Shown here: positions 1 through 7,612 of the stretch, piece by piece
Numbering within the stretch: the first letter of the stretch is position 1
Layout of the letters: every line of letters starts with the position of its first letter
Assembly (NCBI GenBank): GCA_946188155.1
Contig: CAMHUC010000020.1
Coordinates: forward strand, 1-52,119
DNA length: 52,119 bases
Origin: an uncultured bacterium
Lineage (GTDB): Bacteria > Bacteroidota > Bacteroidia > Bacteroidales > Bacteroidaceae
Direction of reading: 5' to 3'
The notes under the pieces: generated by a model
The model's database searches: none
The model's input: only the letters and a program-made list of their open reading frames with translations
What the model was told of the DNA's origin: nothing
Position numbers and translations under genes: made by a program

Positions 1-49
1 CACAACCTTGCCAAGGTTGGGGTCGCGGGTCCGAGTCCCGTTTTCCGCT
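1..49 (+). tRNA. tRNA-Gly(GCC), 3' part
   Basis: The window opens inside a tRNA. Positions 3-7 (CAACC) and 15-19 (GGTTG) form the anticodon stem around the 7-base loop TTGCCAA, so the anticodon is GCC (glycine). The T arm is 25-29 with 37-41 and has a TCCGAGT loop. Bases 42-48 (TTTCCGC) are the 3' acceptor strand and T49 is the discriminator, as usual for tRNA-Gly. CCA is not encoded. The D arm and 5' acceptor strand lie outside the window. Confidence 0.9.
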
Positions 50-74
50 CTTTTTATGAAAACATTGTTCTCAA

Positions 75-617
75 ATGAATTTGTATTTAAGATATTTCGA
101 CCGTGAAACGCTTGTGGCCACTGTCGATGAGGCTATTGCCTTTTTAAGCTCTATAGAAGAAATTGGGATGAACCCCGTACTTGAGGCTGATATTCGTGAA
201 TATGCAGCCAGCGACGTATATTATCCCAAAAGATATAAGGTGCGTACACGCGTGTATTTCATTATCATCAAGACGGAGGCAGCATCGATGCAGGATTTCA
301 AGGACAAGAAGGCCGTACACGCCGGCATGGTAGCCGGTGGCACCAAGCCTGCTTCGCCGGCTCTCATACGGCTGAACGAGGAGCGTCCGGGCTGGTATGA
401 AGGGATGATAGACTTCAAGCGCGTGCTCATGGTGCCAGGAACGGGAAAGTTTCAGTATCGTGACACGCAGTTCATTGCCAACGTGAAGGCTGAATCGGGT
501 ATGGACTGCTACAACCGTATCGTCGATTATCTTCGCGATCGTGTTGACGAGCGTAGCCAGTTCCCGTCGGCAAAAGGCAAGAATTTCAAGTTCCGCTTTC
601 TGGGGTTAGCCAAGTAG
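75..617 (+). CDS. Hypothetical protein, 180 aa
   Basis: I do not recognise this family. The 180-residue product has no signal peptide or membrane segment and looks cytosolic. It has mixed alpha/beta character, with a beta-rich centre (VYFIIIKTEA), a Gly-rich turn (HAGMVAGGTKP) and a basic C-terminus (AKGKNFKFRFLGLAK). The gene starts 25 bases after the tRNA and ends 24 bases before ssb, so it may be transcribed with ssb and gldE. In many Bacteroidetes mutY sits in front of ssb, but this protein has no MutY motif. Codon use is like its neighbours, so I take it to be a real gene. Confidence 0.75.
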   Translation: MNLYLRYFDRETLVATVDEAIAFLSSIEEIGMNPVLEADIREYAASDVYYPKRYKVRTRVYFIIIKTEAASMQDFKDKKAVHAGMVAGGTKPASPALIRLNEERPGWYEGMIDFKRVLMVPGTGKFQYRDTQFIANVKAESGMDCYNRIVDYLRDRVDERSQFPSAKGKNFKFRFLGLAK

Positions 618-641
618 CTATTGTGAAACCTATAAATATTA

Positions 642-1088
642 ATGACTATGAATAAAGTAATGCTTATCGGAAATGTCGGGCAAGAGCCCGAAGTGCGCTA
701 TGTTGAACAGGGAGTGGCCGTGGCCAGGCTGCGCCTTGCAACTACCGAACGAGGGTATACCCTTCAGAACGGAACGCAAGTTCCCGATCGTACGGACTGG
801 CACAACGTAATCCTTTGGAGAAAACTGGCTGAAATTGTGGAGAAATACGTTCATAAGGGCGATAAGCTTTATGTTGAAGGTCGCCTGCGCTATACATCCT
901 ACGACGACAAGCAGGGTCAGCGTCGCTACGTTACGGAAATCTGGGCGGACAACATGGAGATGCTCTCGCCAAGACCTGTTAGCTCGCCGACGGCTGCTAT
1001 GGCCAGTGAGCCCGACGTGCAAGTGCAGCCTGCCTCTGCCCAGCAGTCTCATGTGGTGAGCACATCAGATGAGGCTGTACCATTCTAA
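642..1088 (+). CDS. ssb: Single-stranded DNA-binding protein
   Basis: SSB protects and organises single-stranded DNA in replication, repair and recombination. The OB fold spans about residues 3-108. It begins MNKVMLIGNVGQEPEVRY and includes the typical WHNVILWRKLAEIVEKY and KLYVEGRLRYTSY segments. A flexible tail of about 40 residues ends in DEAVPF, a variant of the acidic DD(L/I)PF tip that docks partner proteins. At 148 aa the length is normal. ATG codons at 642 and 648 are both possible, and alignment with the family start (MNKVMLIG) favours 648. gldE begins 9 bases downstream, the ssb-gldE pair typical of Bacteroidetes. Confidence 0.95.
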   Translation: MTMNKVMLIGNVGQEPEVRYVEQGVAVARLRLATTERGYTLQNGTQVPDRTDWHNVILWRKLAEIVEKYVHKGDKLYVEGRLRYTSYDDKQGQRRYVTEIWADNMEMLSPRPVSSPTAAMASEPDVQVQPASAQQSHVVSTSDEAVPF

Positions 1089-1097
1089 ACATGTAAT

Positions 1098-2408
1098 ATG
1101 GACTATCTTCAACAAATCTTCAGTGAAGTAACCATCATGGCTCCCTCCGTGGGAGCCATCTTTTCGGCAGTACTTGCTGCCATCCTTCTGATCTTCTCGG
1201 GTTTCGCTTCCGGTTCAGAGATTGCTTTCTTCTCCCTTTCTCCCAATGATATCAACGAGCTGGAGGAGAGCAATTCCGAGAATGACAAACGAATCCTGCT
1301 GCTCCGCGAGGACTCTGAGCGACTGCTGGCCACCATCCTGATTACCAACAATCTGGTCAATGTGACCATCATCATGCTCTGCAACTATTTCTTTGACCAT
1401 ACCGTCCACTTCGGCAATGCCGTGTGGCTGCAGTTCCTGGTCATCACAGTGCTGCTGACGTTTCTGCTGCTGCTCTTTGGTGAGATTATGCCGAAGGTGT
1501 ACTGCGGGCAGCATGCACTGGCCATGTGCAGAACGTTCTGCGGCAGCATCCTATTCCTGCGCAAGCTGTTCTGGCCGCTCTCGAGCATCCTTCTGCGCTC
1601 AGGCATCCTGGCCGAGAAGGTTGTACAGAAGGAAAACCACGTGCTGAGCGTCGATGACCTGGAACAGGCGCTTGAACTCACCGACGAGGAAGAACTCAAG
1701 GGCGAGAAGAACATGCTGGAGGGCATCGTGCGCTTCGGTGATGAGACGGCGAAGGAGGTGATGACCAGTAGGCAGGACATCGTAGACCTCGATTTCCGTA
1801 GCCGCTTTCCCGATGTGATACAGTGTATCGTAGAAAACAACTACAGCCGCATACCCGTCTACCAGGACTCTATCGACAATGTGCGCGGCATCCTCTATAT
1901 CAAGGACTTGCTGCCCCATCTCTCCAAGCCTGCCAGTTTCCGTTGGCAGTCGCTCATCCGGCCTCCATATTTTGTGCCTGAGACGAAGAAAATCGACGAC
2001 CTGCTTCGTGAGTTCCAGGAGAACAAGGTCCATATCGCCATTGTCGTCGACGAGTTCGGCGGCACCAGTGGCCTGATTACGCTTGAGGATATTCTTGAGG
2101 AAATTGTCGGTGAAATCAATGACGAGTACGACGAGGAGGAGAAGAGCTATGTACGTATCAATGCCAACACCTATATCTTCGAGGGCAAGACGTTGCTCAG
2201 CGATTTCTTTAAGATACTTGACTTGGATGGTGAGACATTCGAGCAGGTGGCTGGCGATGCTGATTCGCTGGCCGGCTTGTTGCTGGAGATCAAGGGCGAC
2301 TTCCCGGAGCTACACGAGCGCCTCGACTTTGGCAACTTCACCTTCGAAGTTACAGAACTTGACGAGCACCGCATCTCTAAGGTCAAGGTCATCGTTCACG
2401 CAGACTAA
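1098..2408 (+). CDS. gldE: GldE-like CBS-domain transporter/hemolysin-family protein
   Basis: This is an inner-membrane protein of the CorC/HlyC-CNNM type (UPF0053), 436 aa. It has a DUF21 membrane domain with about four helices in residues 15-170, a tandem CBS pair around residues 205-330 (including FGDETAKEVMTSRQDIVDLD and the conserved IVVDEFGGTSGLITLEDILEEIVGEI stretch), and a C-terminal CorC_HlyC domain at about 345-430. Family members affect Mg2+/Co2+ efflux. In gliding Bacteroidetes the gene following ssb is called gldE, usually with gldD after it. Here gldD is absent and a repeat region follows, so a gliding role is not implied. Confidence 0.88.
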   Translation: MDYLQQIFSEVTIMAPSVGAIFSAVLAAILLIFSGFASGSEIAFFSLSPNDINELEESNSENDKRILLLREDSERLLATILITNNLVNVTIIMLCNYFFDHTVHFGNAVWLQFLVITVLLTFLLLLFGEIMPKVYCGQHALAMCRTFCGSILFLRKLFWPLSSILLRSGILAEKVVQKENHVLSVDDLEQALELTDEEELKGEKNMLEGIVRFGDETAKEVMTSRQDIVDLDFRSRFPDVIQCIVENNYSRIPVYQDSIDNVRGILYIKDLLPHLSKPASFRWQSLIRPPYFVPETKKIDDLLREFQENKVHIAIVVDEFGGTSGLITLEDILEEIVGEINDEYDEEEKSYVRINANTYIFEGKTLLSDFFKILDLDGETFEQVAGDADSLAGLLLEIKGDFPELHERLDFGNFTFEVTELDEHRISKVKVIVHAD

Positions 2409-2444
2409 CTTTCGTTGTAAGATCGTGTTCCATTTGCCTAAAGC

Positions 2445-2591
2445 GCGGCCTTCTCTTGCTCAACAGGAGCCTTCTCTTGTCAAATAGTAGGCTTCCTTTG
2501 CTCAACAGGAGGCTTCCTTTGCTCAACAGGAGCCTTCTCTTGCTCAATAGTAGGCTCCCTATGTTCGGGAGTAGGCTTCTTTTGTGTTATA
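2445..2591 (+). repeat. Tandem repeat, seven 21-bp units
   Basis: Seven contiguous 21-base units begin at 2445, 2466, 2487, 2508, 2529, 2550 and 2571. A typical unit is GGAG-GCTTCCTTTG-CTCAACA. Units 1-5 are close copies and units 6-7 are more diverged. The GGAGCC and GGCTCC parts of different units are complementary, so an RNA copy could fold. Because 21 is a multiple of 3, the array also reads as a Leu/Arg heptad in one frame, but that frame has no other sign of coding. Confidence 0.9.
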
Positions 2592-2634
2592 CGCAGCCTG
2601 TCCTACTCGTTATAGCTATAGTTGTTATATGCAG

Positions 2635-2704
2635 AAAACATGTGTACCATCTGTACCACCTGCCACTCTCTTGTGGCAGGTGGTACAGATGGTACACATG
2701 TTTT
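2635..2704. terminator. Perfect 32-bp inverted repeat (strong hairpin)
   Basis: Bases 2635-2666 are exactly complementary to 2673-2704, with the 6-base loop TCTCTT. The outer ends are AAAA/TTTT, so a U-run follows the stem on either strand. It lies between the convergent genes gldE and the YhcH-type gene and can serve as a bidirectional terminator. The 32-bp stem is much longer than an ordinary terminator, so it may have come from a palindromic repeat element. Confidence 0.8.
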
Positions 2705-2736
2705 TGCCATATCCTTATACTATACGCGCGCGTAGG

Positions 2737-3378
2737 CTAATCCTCATCAGCAATATAGTCGACCTTGACAACGATGACGCGGATTGTCTGGTCGGGGGTG
2801 TCGTTAGCCACTTTGGCGATATGCCAGTCGCCAGGGAAAAAGATGAAGAACTCTGCGGGGTTGGAATCGTGGAAGAGGGCGCGCTTTTGGTCGTAGGTGT
2901 AGTGAACCACGTCGTCACGCCAAGCACAGTTGGGCTTGCTGGTGAGGTGGTCGATGATGCCGAATCGCTCTATGCCTTTGACACACCATTGGAAATCGAT
3001 GTGGTGGAAGTGGCTCTCGCTCTGCCGTTTCTCAAGGGGGCCGTTCTCAGAGTCCTCTACGCTTGCCGTGAGGGTAGTGCCCGGAATGGGGTGCTTGCCC
3101 TTGGGTATGGCAGTAAGGTCGGTCTGCTGGAGCCACCGAAACATGGCTTGCCACTGGTCGGGATTCTTCTGGTACTGGCGATAGAACTCCACAATGTTGA
3201 CGGAGGGGTGTGCGTCGGCCTTGTTGAAGCCTTGTCGCCACTCACCCTTTCTGAGCCACTTCTGGGCTTTCTTGACGAGTGCCTTGTCGGAGTATTCGCG
3301 TGTATATAGTCCTTGGGCACTGAGATTCAGGCTGACGGATAATAGCAGTAAGGGAATGAGGGATTTTACAAGTTTCAT
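2737..3378 (-). CDS. Exported YhcH/YjgK/YiaL-family protein (DUF386)
   Basis: A 213-aa protein of the YhcH/YjgK/YiaL (EbgC) cupin family. Members have been linked to sialic acid anomerisation and to stimulation of beta-galactosidase, but the substrate here cannot be told. The metal-binding cupin motifs are visible: E121-x-H123-x-H125-H126-x-D128 and the FFPGDWH segment ending at His186. Unlike the cytosolic E. coli members, it starts with a signal peptide (MKLVKSLIPLLLLSVSLNLSAQG), so it should act in the periplasm. It is convergent with gldE and has no obvious carbohydrate operon around it. Confidence 0.85.
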   Translation of the reverse strand: MKLVKSLIPLLLLSVSLNLSAQGLYTREYSDKALVKKAQKWLRKGEWRQGFNKADAHPSVNIVEFYRQYQKNPDQWQAMFRWLQQTDLTAIPKGKHPIPGTTLTASVEDSENGPLEKRQSESHFHHIDFQWCVKGIERFGIIDHLTSKPNCAWRDDVVHYTYDQKRALFHDSNPAEFFIFFPGDWHIAKVANDTPDQTIRVIVVKVDYIADED

Positions 3379-3450
3379 GCTGTGAACTATATATTGTTAA
3401 TTGCGTGAAGCTTTCTATACGGACACGCATTATATTAATGACTTAAAGAA

Positions 3451-3535
3451 TCTTACGACTACGTATTAAACGAATTCTTTGGTATTCAGAAGCAAGGCCG
3501 CTGATTGTCAATCCGTTAAATACGTAGTCGTAAGA
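3451..3535. repeat. 17-bp inverted repeats flanking 51 bp
   Basis: TCTTACGACTACGTATT at 3451-3467 is perfectly complementary to 3519-3535, and 51 bp lie between the arms. The element fills the gap between two minus-strand genes. The spacing is too wide for a normal terminator and is similar to that of small invertible promoter segments in Bacteroidales. On the minus strand the spacer contains TTGACA, 17 bases, then TGAATA. No invertase gene is in the window. Confidence 0.7.
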
Positions 3536-3544
3536 CGGGAAGTG

Positions 3545-5044
3545 TTACTGATGCTGGTCGCGCAGCAGGTCGTTAACAGTTTTCACGGGGTTGAAGGTGC
3601 CGAGGGGAACCTCTACGAATACGGTGCTCCAGTTGCTCATGGCACCGTTCCAGAGTCCTGGTAACTCCAAGGCTTTCAGTTCCTTACCAGCTTTCGATTT
3701 AGAAGAGATGAAACCGGTTGTCTTGTCAACGAACTCCGGCAGGTTGTAGGCCTCGCCCTTGTAGTTCTTCACGGCGCACACCAGGTCGACGGGGTTGAAG
3801 TGGGTACCCTGTGTGAACATTTTCATGTATGCCTCGTTCTGGGTGTCGATCTGAGAGCTTTCAAGGATCTGCAGGCTGACGGTGCCATCCTGATTATAGG
3901 TGAGGAATGGGCCGCCGCCAGGCTCGCCGACATTCTTCACCACGCCGCATACGCGCATGGGGCGGTCGAGCTTGCGGCGCAGGTAGTCGGCATCCACCTT
4001 GTTGTCCTTGGCATCGGTGCAGAGGCACTTGCTGACGAAATCTGCCATTTCCTGAAGCTGCTCATCGGAAGCTCCTGCGTCGAGCACCTTCAGGTATTCG
4101 AAGGCCTGCTTCTGCAGGGTGACGAGCACGCCAGCGATAATCTGCTTCCACTCCACGGTCTCTGGCTTCAGGCGGTCGGGCACCACATTGTCGATATTCT
4201 TGATGAAGATGACGTCGGCATCAATCTCATTGAGGTTCTCGATGAGAGCGCCGTGGCCACCGGGACGGAAGAGCAGCGAGCCGTCGTCGTTGCGGAACGG
4301 CGTGTTGTCGGGATTAGCAGCAACGGTGTCGGTGGATGGCTTCTGCTCGGAGAAGCTGATGTCGTACTTGATGCCGTATTTCTGGGCGAACGAGTCGGCC
4401 TTCTCGGCCACCTTCTGCTTGAAGAGTTCCATGTGCTCGTGCGAGACGGTGAAATGGACGTGGGCCTCGCCGTTTGAGGCGGCATAAAGGGCACCCTCTA
4501 CGAGATGCTCCTCCATGGGTGTGCGGGGACCCTCCGGGTATTTGTGGAAGAGGAGCAGGCCCTTGGGCAGCTGGCCGTAGTTGAGACCATCGGCCTTGAG
4601 CATGTTGGCGGCCACAGCCTTGTAGTTGCCGTCGGCGATGAGCTGCTTGATGCCCTTGCCCTCGTTCTTCTGGCAGACGGCGTCGAGAGCCTCGTAGAAG
4701 GCGAACTTCTCGATCGAGTCGAAGTATTTCTTCTCGAAGTCGGTGGTGGGCACGTCGTAGTCGGCATCCACGAATGCGAACATATTCTTGAACATACGGC
4801 TGGCGGCACCCGAGGCGGGCACGAACTTCACCACCTTCCGGCCCTCGGCCTTGTAGGCGTTCCATGCCTCTACGTACTGCTTGCGCTCGGCATCGCTGGG
4901 GGCGATGATGCCCCGGCCGATGCCGGCCGCTGCTTCCAGCTTCAGGAATGGGAAGCCGGTCTTGAATTCGTTCAACTGATTCTCGATCTGCTCAGGGGTG
5001 ATACCCTTCTGTGCAATCTGCTTTAAGTCTTGTTCTTGTAACAT
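3545..5044 (-). CDS. DUF4301 family protein (nucleotidyltransferase-like)
   Basis: A 499-aa cytosolic protein of the Bacteroidetes-specific DUF4301 family, whose function is unknown. The segment FVPASGAASRMFKNM (residues 74-88) resembles the nucleotide-binding loop of GT-A/sugar-nucleotidyltransferase folds, with conserved Gly, Ala, Ser and Arg in place of the usual LAAGxGSRM. A later segment (FRPGGHGALIENLNEIDADV, then IKNIDNVVPDRL) resembles UDP-sugar pyrophosphorylases. I infer an NTP-sugar-binding or transferase-like activity, which is unproven. It starts 107 bases from the divergently transcribed rel gene. There is no signal peptide. Confidence 0.85.
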   Translation of the reverse strand: MLQEQDLKQIAQKGITPEQIENQLNEFKTGFPFLKLEAAAGIGRGIIAPSDAERKQYVEAWNAYKAEGRKVVKFVPASGAASRMFKNMFAFVDADYDVPTTDFEKKYFDSIEKFAFYEALDAVCQKNEGKGIKQLIADGNYKAVAANMLKADGLNYGQLPKGLLLFHKYPEGPRTPMEEHLVEGALYAASNGEAHVHFTVSHEHMELFKQKVAEKADSFAQKYGIKYDISFSEQKPSTDTVAANPDNTPFRNDDGSLLFRPGGHGALIENLNEIDADVIFIKNIDNVVPDRLKPETVEWKQIIAGVLVTLQKQAFEYLKVLDAGASDEQLQEMADFVSKCLCTDAKDNKVDADYLRRKLDRPMRVCGVVKNVGEPGGGPFLTYNQDGTVSLQILESSQIDTQNEAYMKMFTQGTHFNPVDLVCAVKNYKGEAYNLPEFVDKTTGFISSKSKAGKELKALELPGLWNGAMSNWSTVFVEVPLGTFNPVKTVNDLLRDQHQ

Positions 5045-5124
5045 ATTTCTAGGCGATTAGTTAAAAATGTAGCGCAAAAGTACTAACTTTTTTGGAAAAA
5101 AGTGCATAAATCGAAAGAAATTTG

Positions 5125-5132
5125 TATCTTTG
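5125..5132 (+). promoter_or_regulatory. Bacteroidetes -7 element for the rel gene
   Basis: TATCTTTG matches the TAnnTTTG -7 consensus and lies 19 bases before the rel start codon. No good -33 TTTG is found 19-21 bases upstream; the nearest TTTG, at 5091-5094, is 30 bases away. Confidence 0.6.
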
Positions 5133-5151
5133 CCCGTAAATTTATGGAATT

Positions 5152-7257
5152 ATGGCGAAAGAATTCGCATTTACATACGAAGAGAAGCAGAAACTGGCTG
5201 GTCAGACGGCTGAGATTCTGGTGGATGAGATTGGCCTGAAGGGTGATGCCGTCCAGGCCGTGATGCTGACGCCTGACGTGGACGAGGGGCGCATCTCGAT
5301 TGACGAGGTGGAGCAACAGTACGGGGCGTCGGTGGCCAGCATTCTGAGAGGCATTGACCGCATCCGCCAGCTCTACGAGAAGAACCCCTCGGTGGAGAGC
5401 GAGAACTTCAGGAACCTGCTGCTGTCATTTGCCGAGGACATGCGCGTGATATTAATAATGATAGCCGACCGTGTGAACCTGATGCGGCAGATACGCGACA
5501 CAGACAACGTGGAGGCGCGCACTGAGGTGTCGCAGGAGGCGGCCTATCTCTACGCTCCGCTGGCTCACAAGCTGGGACTGTACAAACTGAAGAGCGAGCT
5601 GGAGGACTTGTCGCTGAAGTATCTGGAGCACGATGCCTACTATCACATCCGCGAGAAGCTCAGTGCGACGAAGTCTGCCCGCGATGCCTATATCGAACGG
5701 TTTATCAAGCCCGTGGAGGAGAAGGTGAAGGCGGCAGGCATCCGTTGCCACATCAAGGGCCGCACGAAGTCGATACACTCCATCTGGCAGAAGATGAAGA
5801 AGCAGAAGTGCCCCTTCGAGGGTGTCTACGACCTGTTTGCCATCCGCATCATCATCGACTGCCCGGAGGATCAGGAGAAGATGCAATGCTGGCAGGCCTA
5901 CTCGATAGTGACCGACATGTATCAGCCCAATCCGAAGCGTCTCCGCGACTGGCTCTCGGTGCCGAAGTCGAACGGCTACGAGTCACTGCACATCACCGTG
6001 CTGGGGCCTGAGCAGAAGTGGGTGGAGGTGCAGATACGCACCGAGCGGATGGACGAGATAGCCGAGCGGGGCGTGGCAGCCCACTGGCGCTACAAGGGGG
6101 TGAAAGGCGACGCAGGAGTCGACGAGTGGCTGGCGAACATCCGCACGATGCTGGAGCACTCCTCCTCAAATCCCTCATCCCCGGGCGGGAAGCTTGAGGG
6201 TGCCGACCTGATGGACCAGTTCAAGATGGACCTCTATGAGGACGAGGTGTTCGTGTTCACCCCTCGGGGCGACCTGCTGAAGTTTCCCGTAGGGGCCACG
6301 GTGCTCGACTTTGCCTATCATATCCACTCGAAGGTGGGCAACCAGTGTACCGGCGGGCGCATCAACGGCCGCGTGGTGCCCATCCGCCAGGAGCTGAAGA
6401 GCGGCGACCAGGTGGAGATACTGACCTCGGCCAACCAGAAGCCGCGCCAGGAGTGGCTGAAGATTGTGAAGACCTCCCGGGCCAAGTCGAAGATACGCCT
6501 GGCCCTGAAGGAGACGCAGGTGAAGGAGGGCCTCTTCGCCAAGGAGATGCTGGAGCGCAAGTTCAAGAACCGCAAGCTGGAGATGGAGGAGGGGACGATG
6601 TTCCACGTCATCAAGAAGATGGGGTTCAAGGAGGTGAGCGACTTCTACAAGCAGGTGGCCGAGGGTGTGCTCGACACCAACGACGTGATAGAGAAATACA
6701 TCGAGCTGAAGGACGGCGAGAAGGTGCCCACGGGCGACAATGTGGCCCGCTCGGCATCGGAGTTTGAGCTGGACAAGTCTCAAATCTCAAATCTCAGCCC
6801 TCAAGTCTCCGACGATGTGCTCATCATCGACCGCAACCTGAAGGGCATCGACTACCAACTGGCCCGTTGCTGTTCGCCCATCTATGGCGACCAGGTGTTC
6901 GGCTTCGTCACCATCAGCGGCGGCATCAAGATCCACCGCTGCGACTGTCCCAACGCTCCCGAGCTCAGGAGGCGCTACGGCTACCGCATCGTGAAAGCCA
7001 AGTGGAGTGGCAAGGGGGCATCGCAGTACTCTATCACGCTGCGCGTCATCGGCAACGACGACATCGGCATCGTGAACAACCTGACCAGCATCATCTCGAA
7101 GGACGAGAAGCTGATTCTGCGCAGCATCAACATCGACTCCCACGACGGCTTGTTCAGCGGCAACCTGGAAGTGATGATCGACGACACTACCCGGCTGGAG
7201 GCCCTCATCAAGAAGCTACGGACGGTGAAGGGAGTGAAGCAGGTGGTAAGAATCTGA
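5152..7257 (+). CDS. relA: RelA/SpoT-family (p)ppGpp synthetase with degenerate hydrolase domain
   Basis: A long RSH protein (701 aa) that makes the stringent-response alarmone (p)ppGpp from ATP and GTP/GDP. The order is an N-terminal HD-like region (1-180), the synthetase (about 190-320, with GRTKSIHSIWQKM, YDLFAIRIII, SNGYESLHITV and VEVQIRTERMDEIAERG), TGS (from about 362, DEVFVFTPRGDLL), a zinc-finger-like region (ARCCSPIYGDQVFGF, with HRCDCPN) and a C-terminal ACT domain. The hydrolase signature (HPLEVA and LHDxxEDT) is missing: the equivalent stretch reads AVMLTPDVDEGRISIDEVEQ. I therefore predict synthesis only (RelA-like), with a bifunctional partner elsewhere. A lipoprotein gene follows closely. 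Confidence 0.93.
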   Translation: MAKEFAFTYEEKQKLAGQTAEILVDEIGLKGDAVQAVMLTPDVDEGRISIDEVEQQYGASVASILRGIDRIRQLYEKNPSVESENFRNLLLSFAEDMRVILIMIADRVNLMRQIRDTDNVEARTEVSQEAAYLYAPLAHKLGLYKLKSELEDLSLKYLEHDAYYHIREKLSATKSARDAYIERFIKPVEEKVKAAGIRCHIKGRTKSIHSIWQKMKKQKCPFEGVYDLFAIRIIIDCPEDQEKMQCWQAYSIVTDMYQPNPKRLRDWLSVPKSNGYESLHITVLGPEQKWVEVQIRTERMDEIAERGVAAHWRYKGVKGDAGVDEWLANIRTMLEHSSSNPSSPGGKLEGADLMDQFKMDLYEDEVFVFTPRGDLLKFPVGATVLDFAYHIHSKVGNQCTGGRINGRVVPIRQELKSGDQVEILTSANQKPRQEWLKIVKTSRAKSKIRLALKETQVKEGLFAKEMLERKFKNRKLEMEEGTMFHVIKKMGFKEVSDFYKQVAEGVLDTNDVIEKYIELKDGEKVPTGDNVARSASEFELDKSQISNLSPQVSDDVLIIDRNLKGIDYQLARCCSPIYGDQVFGFVTISGGIKIHRCDCPNAPELRRRYGYRIVKAKWSGKGASQYSITLRVIGNDDIGIVNNLTSIISKDEKLILRSINIDSHDGLFSGNLEVMIDDTTRLEALIKKLRTVKGVKQVVRI

Positions 7258-7287
7258 AATATAGAAGAATTGAAAACACCAATCGAT

Positions 7288-7572
7288 ATGAGGAAGCTAC
7301 TGACATTGGCAATCGCAGCGCTGCTCACGCTGACCTTGGCGGGATGCAGGCGATATATCTACAGACCCCCCGTCTATCGGCCCGTTGACTTCGTGCCCGA
7401 TTCGATGGTCCACGACGATATGCCCTCGGCTGAGGATGAGAACCATGAGATGCTCGACGAGATTGAAGGCGAGCCTGTGATGGTGGTGCCCGACATTCCT
7501 AAGGAGTCCGACCTCCTGCAAGGGGGCAATGACGATGTCGATGTGGAGAAATTGATGCGGGAAGGTATATAA
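7288..7572 (+). CDS. Small lipoprotein, 94 aa
   Basis: The sequence MRKLLTLAIAALLTLTLAGC is a classical lipoprotein signal with the lipobox LAGC, so the mature protein would be anchored at Cys20. The mature part is short and acidic, with no recognised domain. An in-frame ATG at 7270 would add MKTPID; I chose 7288 because a signal peptide normally begins Met-Lys/Arg-rich. The gene starts 30 bases after rel and is followed 40 bases later by nadE, so it is probably cotranscribed. Function unknown. Confidence 0.75.
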   Translation: MRKLLTLAIAALLTLTLAGCRRYIYRPPVYRPVDFVPDSMVHDDMPSAEDENHEMLDEIEGEPVMVVPDIPKESDLLQGGNDDVDVEKLMREGI

Positions 7573-7612
7573 ATAAGAAAACTATTATCAGTCATATTAT
7601 AATATTAAAAGC

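Noticed and set aside
2456..2740. Open frame through the 21-bp repeats (Leu/Arg heptads)
   Set aside because: It arises because 21 is a multiple of three. It has no start context and no non-repeat protein content, and it runs through the hairpin.
2584..3309. 241-aa plus-strand frame opposite the YhcH-type gene
   Set aside because: Antisense to a clear family member with cupin motifs; no features of its own.
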